Shown: in pieces, positions 16,793-25,670 of the stretch
Numbering within the stretch: position 1 is the stretch's first letter
Layout of the letters: the number at the start of each line of letters is the position of its first letter
NCBI GenBank assembly: GCA_036946625.1
Contig: JAQIIU010000003.1
Coordinates: 1,997,001-2,061,000 of the forward strand
Source: Methylorubrum populi
GTDB lineage: Bacteria; Pseudomonadota; Alphaproteobacteria; Rhizobiales; Beijerinckiaceae
Length of the DNA: 64,000 nt
Reading direction: 5' to 3'
The notes under the pieces: model-generated
Databases searched by the model: none
What the model saw: the letters and a program-made list of their open reading frames with translations, nothing else
Told to the model about the DNA's origin: nothing
Position numbers and translations under genes: made by a program

Positions 16793-16808
16793 TTGTGCAA
16801 ATGGTCAA
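16793..16808. promoter_or_regulatory. RutR box 1 upstream of rutA
   Basis: TTGTGCAAATGGTCAA matches the known RutR palindrome TTGACCAnnTGGTCAA at all but two bases; the right half is perfect. Its centre is 33 bp from that of box 2. Confidence 0.7.
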
Positions 16809-16825
16809 ATATCGGCTCCGATAGT

Positions 16826-16841
16826 TTGACCAAATGGTCTG
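16826..16841. promoter_or_regulatory. RutR box 2 upstream of rutA
   Basis: TTGACCAAATGGTCTG matches TTGACCAnnTGGTCAA except for the last two bases; the left half is perfect. It ends 69 bases before the rutA ATG, in a promoter-like position. Confidence 0.8.
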
Positions 16842-16910
16842 ATTTGCTACCGTCCAGACCTGTCGCCGGCCTCTCAAAGCGCCGGCCGGACGAGCGAGCG
16901 AGGGTTTGCC

Positions 16911-18022
<1,112 letters not shown>

Positions 18023-18023
<1 letters not shown>

Positions 18024-18793
18024 TGGGCGCCGACGCGCCGGCGGGCTACCGCGACCCGTCCGGCCGCGCCGGCGGCCTGACGCTGCCGGCGCGGCCCGAG
18101 CCGATCGCCTTCGACGCGGACGCCACCGCGCTCATCGTCGTCGACATGCAGAACGCCTACGCGACCAAGGGCGGCTACCTCGACCTCGCCGGCTTCGACG
18201 TCTCGGCGACCGGGCCGGTGATCGAACGGATCGCGCGGGCCGTCGCGGCGGCCCGCGCGGCGGGCCTCCTTGTGGTCTGGTTCCAGAACGGCTGGGATCC
18301 GGACTACGTCGAGGCCGGGGGGCCGGGCTCGCCGAACTGGCACAAGTCGAACGCGCTCAAGACCATGCGCCGCCGGCCGGAGATGAACGCGCGGCTGCTG
18401 TCGAAGGGCTCGTGGGACTACGCCCTCGTCGACGCGCTGAACCCTGAGCCCGGCGACATCGTGCTGGGCAAGCCGCGCTACAGCGGCTTCTACAACACGC
18501 CCCTCGACAGCATGCTGCGGGCACGCAGCATCCGCACGCTGGTCTTCACCGGCATCGCCACGAACGTCTGCGTGGAATCGACCCTGCGGGACGGCTACCA
18601 CCGCGAGTATTTCGGGATCGTGCTCGCCGACGCCACGCATCAGGCCGGCCCGCCGAGCCTGCAGGAGGGGGCGCTCCTCAACATCGAGACGTTCTTCGGC
18701 TGGGTCTCGGACGTCGCCGCCTTCGAGGCCGCGCTTGCCCCGCTCCTTGCCCCGCCCCTTGCCCCGGACGAGGCCCGCCGCATCCCCGCCTGA
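18023..18793 (+). CDS. rutB: Ureidoacrylate amidohydrolase RutB
   Basis: The 256-residue isochorismatase-like hydrolase contains the triad expected of RutB: Asp in VVDMQNAYATKGGY, a Lys in LGKPRYSGFYNT, and the nucleophile Cys in GIATNVCVESTLRD. It hydrolyses ureidoacrylate (peracid) to aminoacrylate (peracid), releasing CO2 and ammonia. Translation is coupled to rutA (TGATG). The C-terminus has a proline/leucine tail with a short repeat (LAPPLAPDEA). Confidence 0.95.
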
Positions 18794-18807
18794 CCGGAGA
18801 CCGCCCC

Positions 18808-19200
18808 ATGCCCAAGACCGTCGTGATTCCGCCCGGCACCGGCACGCCGCTGGCGCCCTACGTGCCCGGCACGCTCGCCGACGGCGTGCTCTACGTCTCC
18901 GGCACGCTCCCCCTCGACGGCGACAACACCGTCGTCCACGAGGGCGATGCGGGAGCCCAGACCCGGCACGTGCTGGAGACGATCAGGGGCGTCGTCGAGG
19001 CCGCGGGCGGCTCGATGGACGACGTCGTCTTCAACCACGTCTTCCTCAAGGACTGGGCCGATTACGGCGCGATCAACGCCGTCTACGCCGCGTACTTCCC
19101 CGGAGAGAAGCCGGCGCGCTACTGCATCCAGTGCGGGCTGGTGAAGCCGGCCGCGCTCGTGGAGATCGCTTCGGTCGCCCATATCGGCAAGGCGATGTGA
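18808..19200 (+). CDS. rutC: RutC, RidA-family aminoacrylate protein
   Basis: This is a 130-residue YjgF/RidA protein with the family core (GTPLAPYVPGTLADGVLYVSG, GDAGAQTRHVLETI, ARYCIQCGLVKPAALVEIASVA). RutC acts on 3-aminoacrylate species produced by RutB. It is spaced 14 bases from rutB and 4 from rutD, well inside the operon. Confidence 0.94.
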   Translation: MPKTVVIPPGTGTPLAPYVPGTLADGVLYVSGTLPLDGDNTVVHEGDAGAQTRHVLETIRGVVEAAGGSMDDVVFNHVFLKDWADYGAINAVYAAYFPGEKPARYCIQCGLVKPAALVEIASVAHIGKAM

Positions 19201-19204
19201 GGCG

Positions 19205-19987
19205 ATGGCCGCGCCCGTCCACCACGAGGAGCACGGGCCGGCGGGCGGGCGCACCGTGCTGCTCTCGCCCGGGCTCGGGGGCTCGGCCGGGTACTTCGCG
19301 CCGCAGATCCCCGCGCTCGCCGCGCGCTTCCGGGTCGTCGCCTACGATCACCGCGGCACCGGGCGCTCGCCCGGCCCGCTGGAGCCGGGCCACGACATCG
19401 CCGCCATGGCCCGCGACGCCCGCGACCTGCTCGACCGCCTCGACGTCGCCCGGGCCGACATCGTCGGGCACGCGCTGGGCGGGCTGATCGCCCTGCAGCT
19501 CGCCCTCACCCATCCCGAGCGGGTCGGGCGCATCGTGGTGATCAACGGCTGGGCGGCGATCGACCCGGCCACGCGCCGCTGCTTTTCCGCCCGCAAGGCG
19601 CTGCTCACGCAAGCCGGGCCCGAGGCGTTCGTGCGTGCGCAAGGCCTCTTCCTCTACCCGGCGCCGTGGCTGTCCGAGAACGCGGTCCGCGTCGCGGACG
19701 ACGAGGCGCACGCGCTGGCGCATTTCCCGGGCACGGAGACGGTGCTGGCACGCATCGCCGCCCTGGAGGCGTTCGACGCGACCGACCGGCTCGCGCGCAT
19801 CCCGCACGAGACCCTGCTGATGGCCGCGCGCGACGACGTGCTCGTCCCCTTCACCGCCTCGGAGATCCTCGCGGCCGGGCTGCCGAAGGCCCGGCTCGCC
19901 CTCGCCCCGGACGGCGGCCACGCCCACAGCGTCACCCGCGCCGAGGCCTTCAACCGCACGCTGCTCGAATTCCTCGGGCCCGCCTGA
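19205..19987 (+). CDS. rutD: RutD alpha/beta hydrolase
   Basis: The 260-residue protein has the alpha/beta-hydrolase fold. The nucleophile elbow reads GHALGG with no serine, as in known RutD proteins (VGHALG), so classic esterase activity is not expected. RutD increases spontaneous hydrolysis of aminoacrylate to malonic semialdehyde. The late His is in DGGHAHSVTRAEAF. It starts 4 bases after rutC. Confidence 0.94.
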   Translation: MAAPVHHEEHGPAGGRTVLLSPGLGGSAGYFAPQIPALAARFRVVAYDHRGTGRSPGPLEPGHDIAAMARDARDLLDRLDVARADIVGHALGGLIALQLALTHPERVGRIVVINGWAAIDPATRRCFSARKALLTQAGPEAFVRAQGLFLYPAPWLSENAVRVADDEAHALAHFPGTETVLARIAALEAFDATDRLARIPHETLLMAARDDVLVPFTASEILAAGLPKARLALAPDGGHAHSVTRAEAFNRTLLEFLGPA

Positions 19988-20019
19988 GGATGCCCTCTTT
20001 CCCGCACGAGGCCGCCGCC

Positions 20020-20607
20020 ATGACCGAGTCCGAGAGCGCCGCCCCCGTCGACGCGACCGCCTACCGCGCGGCGATGTCCCGGCTCGCGAGCGCGGTCCAC
20101 CTGATCACCACCGACGGTCCGGGCGGGCGGGCCGGCTTCACCGCCTCGGCCGTGTGCAGCGTCAGCGACGCGCCGCCGACGCTGCTCGTCTGCGTCAACC
20201 GCACCGCCTCCGCCTACGCCGCCCTCAGCCGCAACGACAGCTTGTGCGTCAGCACGCTCGGCGCGGGCCACGAGGCCCTGGCGAGCCGGTTCGGAGGACG
20301 CACCCCCATGGACGAGCGCTTCGCCGCCGGCACGTGGCGGAGCCTGCGGAACGGCGCGCCCGCGCTCGCCGACGCCCTCGTCAGCTTCGACTGCCGCATC
20401 GTCGGGCGCCACGCGGTCGGCACGCACGACGTGCTCTACTGCGCGGTCGAGGCCCTTGCCGCGATGGGGGAGGCCGACGCGCTGCTCTACAGCGAGCGCC
20501 GCTACCGCACGCTTCCCCGCGCCGTCCCGACCGAGCCCACCCGAGCCACGCGCCCCGTCGGGGTCCGACCGGCGGACGCGGCACCGCGCGCTCTGAGGAG
20601 CGCCTGA
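20020..20607 (+). CDS. rutF: NADH:FMN reductase RutF
   Basis: A 195-residue flavin reductase of the FMN-binding split-barrel type: YRAAMSRLASAVHLITTDG, GFTASAVCSVSDAPPTLLVCVN and VGRHAVGTHDVLYCAVEA. It regenerates FMNH2 for RutA. ATG 20020 has GAGG at nine bases; ATG 19990 is possible and would add ten residues. The tail after about residue 165 is proline/arginine-rich and not conserved. No rutE (malonic semialdehyde reductase) follows; an ABC importer comes next. Confidence 0.93.
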   Translation: MTESESAAPVDATAYRAAMSRLASAVHLITTDGPGGRAGFTASAVCSVSDAPPTLLVCVNRTASAYAALSRNDSLCVSTLGAGHEALASRFGGRTPMDERFAAGTWRSLRNGAPALADALVSFDCRIVGRHAVGTHDVLYCAVEALAAMGEADALLYSERRYRTLPRAVPTEPTRATRPVGVRPADAAPRALRSA

Positions 20608-20787
20608 GCCGTGCCCGACGGCACGGAAAATGCTCGATCCGGCGAGGCCCGCGACCGGCAGACCGGGCGCCCCACCCGCATCGGCTCGCCCTCGGCACCC
20701 CATCCACGCTCCCTGGAACGAAAGCCTGCCATGTCGCGTGTCGGCGCCGTCGTCCTGAAACAGCCGCCCGAGTTCGAGAGGCCGGCG

Positions 20788-21591
20788 ATGCGCCCCGTAT
20801 CGGCATCGGTCGCGCCCGTCGTCTCGGCGCGCGGGCTGTCGCTGACCTACGCCGCCGCCGACGGTCCGGTCCACGCGCTCGCCGACGTCGACCTCGCGGT
20901 GGCACCGGGCGAGTTCGTCTCCTTCATCGGCCCCTCCGGCTGCGGCAAGACCACGCTGCTGCGCTGCGTCGCCGACCTCGAACGGCCGACCGGCGGGGAG
21001 CTGACCGTCAACGGCGTCGGGGCCGAGGCGGCGCGGCTGCGGCGCGACTACGGCTTCGTGTTCCAGGCGCCCGCCCTCTATCCCTGGCGGACCATCGCCC
21101 GGAACGTCGCGCTGCCGCTCGAGATCTTCGGCGTGCCGAGGGCGGAGCGGCGGGAGCGGGTGGCGCGCTACCTCGACCTCGTCCAGCTCGACGGCTTCGC
21201 CAAGAAGTACCCGTGGCAGCTCTCCGGCGGCATGCAGCAACGGGCCTCGATCGCCCGCGCCCTCTGCTTCGATCCGAAGCTCCTGCTGATGGACGAGCCC
21301 TTCGGGGCGCTGGACGAGATCGTGCGCGACCACCTCAACGCGCAGCTCCTCGCCCTGTGGCGCAAGACCGCCAAGACGGTCCTGTTCGTCACCCACTCGA
21401 TCCCCGAGGCGGTCTATCTCTCGACCCGCGTCGTGGTGATGTCGCCGCGCCCGGGACGGATCGTCGACATCGTCGACTGCACCGCGCTCGGGCGGGAGCG
21501 CCCGCTGGAGATCCGCGAGACGCCCGAGTTCCTGCGCCTCGGCCAGCGGGTGCGCGAGGGCCTGCGCGCCGGCCACGCCTATGACGCCTGA
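20788..21591 (+). CDS. ABC transporter ATPase, SsuB/TauB/ThiZ type, rut-linked
   Basis: The 267-residue ATPase has Walker A (GPSGCGKTT), Q-loop, signature (LSGGMQQR), Walker B (LLLMDEP) and switch His (THSIPEA). ATG 20788 is chosen because GAGAGG stands six bases upstream and the preceding in-frame region is arginine-rich and unlike protein; an ATG at 20731 is an alternative. It overlaps the permease gene by 11 bases. With the two permeases and the THI5-like binding protein it forms an importer that takes the place of the uracil permease RutG at the end of the rut operon. Confidence 0.92.
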   Translation: MRPVSASVAPVVSARGLSLTYAAADGPVHALADVDLAVAPGEFVSFIGPSGCGKTTLLRCVADLERPTGGELTVNGVGAEAARLRRDYGFVFQAPALYPWRTIARNVALPLEIFGVPRAERRERVARYLDLVQLDGFAKKYPWQLSGGMQQRASIARALCFDPKLLLMDEPFGALDEIVRDHLNAQLLALWRKTAKTVLFVTHSIPEAVYLSTRVVVMSPRPGRIVDIVDCTALGRERPLEIRETPEFLRLGQRVREGLRAGHAYDA

Positions 21592-22492
21592 GGCCGCTTC
21601 TTTTTCTTTTCCGCGCGGCCGGGCGCTGCCGGTCATGGGCGTCGTCCTGGCGCTTCTCGCCGCGTGGTACCTCGCCGCCTTGCTCGGCAACTGGAACGGC
21701 GCCGCGGACGCGCTGGCGCGGGCCGGCGCGGCGCCCGACACGGCGAAAATCGCCGCGGCGACGATGGCGCAGGAGCGGCCCGTCGTGCCGGCGCCGCACC
21801 AGGTGTTTTCGGAGTTGTCGCGCAGCACCGTCGGCGTGCCGCTCGGTTCGAAGCGCAGCCTCGTCTACCACGCCTGGGTCACGCTCTCGGCGACGCTTCT
21901 CGGCTTCGCCCTCGGCTCGGCGCTCGGCATCGCGCTCGCCGTCGCCATCGTGCACCTGCGCAGCGTCGAGGCGAGCCTGATGCCCTGGATCGTCGCCTCG
22001 CAGACCGTGCCGATCCTGGCGGTCGCGCCGATCGTCATCGTGGCGCTCGGCGCGGCCGGCCTGACGGGCCTGCTGCCGAAGGCGGTGATCGCGGCCTATC
22101 TCTGCTTCTTCCCCGTCACGGTCGGCATGGTGAAGGGCCTGAACGCCCCCGACCGGATTCAGCGCGACCTGATGCGCACCTACTCGGCCTCGCGCGGGCA
22201 GGTTCTGGCGCGCCTGCGCTGGCCGGCCGCGCTGCCCGACCTGTTCGCGAGCCTGAAGATCGCCGTCGCGGCGAGCCTCGTCGGCACCATCGTCGCCGAA
22301 CTGCCGACCGGGGCGCAGGCCGGGCTCGGGGCGCGGCTGCTCGCCGGCTCCTATTACGGCCAGACGGTCCGGATCTGGGCGGCGCTGATCGCGGCGGCCG
22401 CGCTCTCGGCGCTCCTCGTCCAGGGGATCGGCCTCGCGGAGGCCGCCGCCGCCCGGGCGATGGGAGCACGGGCCCCGGGAGCCGCCCGATGA
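21581..22492 (+). CDS. ABC transporter permease (SsuC/ThiX-like), rut-linked
   Basis: The 303-residue membrane protein has about six hydrophobic segments and the inner-membrane EAA-type loop (ADLPD-like region: DRIQRDLMRTYSASRGQVLARLRWPAALPDLF). It overlaps both neighbours: 11 bases with the ATPase and four (ATGA) with the second permease. The two permeases are different in length and probably form a heterodimer. A periplasmic insertion of about 60 residues follows the first membrane helix. Substrate is inferred to be uracil or a related pyrimidine from operon context. Confidence 0.9.
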   Translation: MTPEAASFSFPRGRALPVMGVVLALLAAWYLAALLGNWNGAADALARAGAAPDTAKIAAATMAQERPVVPAPHQVFSELSRSTVGVPLGSKRSLVYHAWVTLSATLLGFALGSALGIALAVAIVHLRSVEASLMPWIVASQTVPILAVAPIVIVALGAAGLTGLLPKAVIAAYLCFFPVTVGMVKGLNAPDRIQRDLMRTYSASRGQVLARLRWPAALPDLFASLKIAVAASLVGTIVAELPTGAQAGLGARLLAGSYYGQTVRIWAALIAAAALSALLVQGIGLAEAAAARAMGARAPGAAR

Positions 22493-23454
22493 CGCACCGC
22501 GCCGCACGGATCGGCCTGCTCACCCCCGCCGCCCTGGCCGGCGGTGCGGCGCTCGCGATCGCCGCCCATCGTGCCGGCCTGGCCGGGGAGGCGGGCTCGG
22601 GCTTCTGGCTCGCCGCCTTCCTGGTCTGGCTCGCCGCCACGCTGGCCGCGCGCGACCTCGCCGCCCTGGCGCCGCGCACGGCGACGGGCCGCCGCATCCT
22701 GCGCCTCGCCGTGCCGCTGCTGTTCGGCTTCCTCGTGCTGGTGCTGTGGGAGGCCGTCGTCGTCGGCGCGGGCGTGCCCGCCGTGCTGATGCCGCCGCCA
22801 TCGAGCATCGCCGCGCGCTTCGCCGCCGCCCTGCCGGTGCTCGGGGCCGATTTCGTCCAGACCTGCCTGAAGTCGGCCCTGCCCGGCTACGCCGTCGGCT
22901 GCCTGTCGGGCCTCGGCGTCGCGATCCTGGCGGACCGGTTCCCCCTCCTCGGGCGCGGCCTCCTGCCCGTGGCGAACGTCGCCTCCGCCCTGCCGATCGT
23001 CGGCATCGCCCCGATCATGGTGATGTGGTTCGGCTTCGACTGGCCGTCGAAAGCCGCGGTCGTGGCCGTGATGACCTTCTTCCCGATGCTGGTTCAGGCC
23101 GGCGCCGGCCTCGCCGCGACCGGCCGGATCGAGCGCGACCTGATGCGCACCTACGCGGCGGGCTACGGTCGCACGCTCGCGAGCCTGCGCCTGCCGATCG
23201 CGCTGCCCTTCCTCTTCACCGCCCTGAAGGTCAACGCGACGCTGGCGCTGATCGGGGCGATCGTCGCCGAGTTCTTCGGCACGCCGATCGTCGGCATGGG
23301 CTTCCGCATCTCGATCGAGGCGGCGCGGCTCTCCCTCGACATGGTCTGGGCCGAGATCGCGCTGGCCGCACTCGCGGGGTCCGCCTTCTACGGGATCATC
23401 GCGCTGGCCGAGCGCGCCGCGACCGGCTGGCACCCGTCGGTGCGCGCCGGTTGA
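22489..23454 (+). CDS. Second ABC transporter permease, rut-linked
   Basis: The 321-residue permease has two extra hydrophobic segments at its N-terminus followed by the usual BPD_transp_1 core (DLMRTYAAGYGRTLASLRLPIALPFLF carries the ATPase-contacting loop, in outline). It starts inside the stop of the first permease. The core is similar to that of the first, consistent with a paralogous heterodimer. Confidence 0.9.
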   Translation: MTHRAARIGLLTPAALAGGAALAIAAHRAGLAGEAGSGFWLAAFLVWLAATLAARDLAALAPRTATGRRILRLAVPLLFGFLVLVLWEAVVVGAGVPAVLMPPPSSIAARFAAALPVLGADFVQTCLKSALPGYAVGCLSGLGVAILADRFPLLGRGLLPVANVASALPIVGIAPIMVMWFGFDWPSKAAVVAVMTFFPMLVQAGAGLAATGRIERDLMRTYAAGYGRTLASLRLPIALPFLFTALKVNATLALIGAIVAEFFGTPIVGMGFRISIEAARLSLDMVWAEIALAALAGSAFYGIIALAERAATGWHPSVRAG

Positions 23455-23527
23455 CGGTGGGGTCCGCTCGCATCCGTTCGAACAACCACGGCCGAAGGCC
23501 GAAGGGGACAGGTTGAAGGAGGCTCAG

Positions 23528-24532
23528 ATGGCGGGAAAAACGGTAAGAGCGCTCCTCTGCGCCGGGGCGGCCCTGCTCGGGCTCACGGCTGGCGGTGCGC
23601 GGGCGGCGGAGAAGGTGACGCTCCAGCTCAAATGGGTGCCCCAGGCGCAGTTCGCCGGCTACTACGTCGCGCAGGCCAAGGGCTACTACGGCCAAGCCGG
23701 GCTCGACGTGACGATCAAGCCGGGCGGGCCGGACGTGGCCCCGCCCCAGGTCATCGCGGGCGGCGGCGCCGACGTCATCGTCGACTGGATGCCCTCGGCG
23801 CTGGCCTCGCGCGAGAAGGGCGTGCCGCTCGTCAACGTCGCCCAGCCCTTCAGGAAGTCGGGCCTGATGCTGACCTGCCGCGCCGACACCGGCATCAAGA
23901 CACCCGCCGACCTGAAGGGCAAGACGCTCGGGGTCTGGTACGCGGGCAACGAGTATCCGTTCCTGGCCTGGATGGCCAAGCTCGGCCTCAAGACCGACGG
24001 CTCGGCCGGCGGCGTGACCGTGCTGAAGCAGGGCTTCAACGTCGATCCGCTGATCCAGAAGCAGGCCGACTGCGTCTCGACCATGAGCTACAACGAGTAC
24101 TGGCAGGTGATCGATGCCGGCTTCAGGCCGGAGCAGCTCGTCGTCTTCCGTTACGAGGACCAGGGCGTGGCCGCGCTCGAGGACGGCCTCTACGCCCTCG
24201 AACCGAAGCTGAAGGACAAGGCCTTCGTCGCCCGGCTGGCGAAGTTCGTGGCGGCGTCCGAGAAGGGCTGGGCCTACGCCGCCGCGCATCCGGACGAGGC
24301 GGCCGAGATCGTGCTGGAGAACGACGTCAGCGGCGCCCAGACCGAGACGCACCAGAAGCGGATGATGCGCGAGATCGCCAAGCTGCTCGACACGGCCGGC
24401 GGCCGGCTCGATCCCGCCGATTACGATCGCACGGTCGCGATCCTGCTCGCCGGCGGCACCGACCAGCCCGTCATCACCCGCAAGCCCGAGGGGGCCTGGA
24501 CGCATGCGGTGACGGAGGCCGAGGGCCGGTAG
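23528..24532 (+). CDS. NMT1/THI5-like ABC substrate-binding protein, rut-linked
   Basis: The 334-residue periplasmic protein has a signal peptide ending near ARAAE and the NMT1/THI5 domain (LQLKWVPQAQFAGYYVAQAKGYY, GLDVTIKPGG). Start ATG 23528 has AAGGAGG five bases upstream. THI5-like binding proteins usually bind pyrimidine-type or thiamine-precursor ligands; here the rut context suggests uracil, thymine or a close relative. It is the last gene of the rut operon, followed by a strong hairpin. Confidence 0.9.
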   Translation: MAGKTVRALLCAGAALLGLTAGGARAAEKVTLQLKWVPQAQFAGYYVAQAKGYYGQAGLDVTIKPGGPDVAPPQVIAGGGADVIVDWMPSALASREKGVPLVNVAQPFRKSGLMLTCRADTGIKTPADLKGKTLGVWYAGNEYPFLAWMAKLGLKTDGSAGGVTVLKQGFNVDPLIQKQADCVSTMSYNEYWQVIDAGFRPEQLVVFRYEDQGVAALEDGLYALEPKLKDKAFVARLAKFVAASEKGWAYAAAHPDEAAEIVLENDVSGAQTETHQKRMMREIAKLLDTAGGRLDPADYDRTVAILLAGGTDQPVITRKPEGAWTHAVTEAEGR

Positions 24533-24854
24533 GCCCGGGACGGCGGTTGCGCGCGACGTCACCCCGCCCCCGGACGTCTCGATCATGGGGCATCCGGTTG
24601 ATCGCGTCGGTTCCCCCCTCTCCCCGCACGCGGGGAGAGGGGAACCCGCGGCCCCTGAAACGATCATCCGGAAACCGTATAATACCAACCGGCGATGATC
24701 CCGACTCATCGTCGGTTGCCCGCGCGAAGGCGCGGCGGCGGGCGTCCGCCGGACGCAGGGAAGCCGGCCATCGGTCGGATTCCCTGCAGCTTGGTATAAG
24801 GGCCGGCACCGTCCGGTCCCTGCGGTTGGATGAAGTCTTGCGAGCCGGTCCCCG
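24533..24854. other. Intergenic region rich in repeats
   Basis: The 322 bases hold no gene. They contain a strong hairpin (24615-24642), a CCGGAAACCGTAT word (24668-24680) shared with 58561-58571, and an inverted pair ATACCAA (24682-24688)/TTGGTAT (near 24792-24798) enclosing about 100 bases with further internal symmetry, which has the look of a small palindromic repeat element. Confidence 0.5.
24615..24642 (+). terminator. Hairpin after the rut-ABC operon
   Basis: A 12-bp stem CCCCTCTCCCCG/CGGGGAGAGGGG with loop CACG lies 83 bases after the binding-protein stop. There is no T run, so it may be a repeated extragenic palindrome that serves as a terminator or mRNA end; a similar CTCCCC/GGGGAG palindrome is at 58661-58685. 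Confidence 0.5.
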
Positions 24855-25670
24855 ATGGATCTCGACACGATCACCGCCGTCCTGAGGCCGCGCCACCTCG
24901 ACGAACTGCCCGCCTGGCGCGAGGGCGATGCCTGGCTCGCGGGCGGCACGTGGCTGTTCTCCGAGCCGCAGCCCGCGCTGGCCCGGCTGATCGACCTGTC
25001 CGCCCTCGGCTGGCCGGCGGCCGAACGGTCCGAGGCCGGCCTTCGCCTGTGGGCGACGGGCACCATCGCCGAACTCGACCGGCTCGCCCTGCCGAGGGAC
25101 TGGATCGCGGCGCCGCTCGTCGGACAATGCTGCCGGGCGCTGCTCGGCTCGTTCAAGATCTGGAACCGGGCGAGCGTCGGCGGCAACCTCTGCATGGCCC
25201 TGCCGGCCGGCCCGATGATCGCGCTGACCGCGGCCCTCGACGGCACCTGCGTGCTGCGCCGGCCCGACGGCGGCGAGCGGCGCCTGCCCGTCACCGGGTT
25301 CGTGCTCGGACCGCAGCGGACCGCGCTCAGGCCCGGCGAGATCCTGCGCTGCATCGACCTGCCGGCGGCGGCCCTGCGGCGGCGCACCGCCTTCCGCCGC
25401 ATCGCGCTCTCCCCCGGGGGGCGCTCCGGGGCGCTGGTGATCGGGACGCTCGACCGCGCCGGCGGCTTCACCCTCACCGTGACGGCCTCGACGCCGCGCC
25501 CGGTGCAACTGCCTTTCGCCGGCCCGCCGACGGCAGCGGGGCTGCAAGGGGCGATCGCCGACGCGATTCCCGAAGGCCGCTGGTACGACGACGTGCACGG
25601 TGCGCCGGACTGGCGCCGGCACGTGACCGGGCTGCTCGCCGAGGCGATCCGGGAGGAACTCGCCCGATGA
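24855..25670 (+). CDS. Molybdenum hydroxylase FAD-binding subunit (xanthine dehydrogenase family)
   Basis: The 271-residue protein has the FAD-binding motifs of CO/xanthine dehydrogenase medium subunits: LAGGTWLFSE for the first loop and GSFKIWNRASVGGNLCMALPAGP for the second. It would carry electrons from the 2Fe-2S centres to FAD and on to an acceptor. The TGA overlaps the ATG of the fused subunit gene. It lies between the rut operon and purine genes, so hypoxanthine/xanthine is a plausible substrate, but other N-heterocycles are possible. Confidence 0.9.
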   Translation: MDLDTITAVLRPRHLDELPAWREGDAWLAGGTWLFSEPQPALARLIDLSALGWPAAERSEAGLRLWATGTIAELDRLALPRDWIAAPLVGQCCRALLGSFKIWNRASVGGNLCMALPAGPMIALTAALDGTCVLRRPDGGERRLPVTGFVLGPQRTALRPGEILRCIDLPAAALRRRTAFRRIALSPGGRSGALVIGTLDRAGGFTLTVTASTPRPVQLPFAGPPTAAGLQGAIADAIPEGRWYDDVHGAPDWRRHVTGLLAEAIREELAR

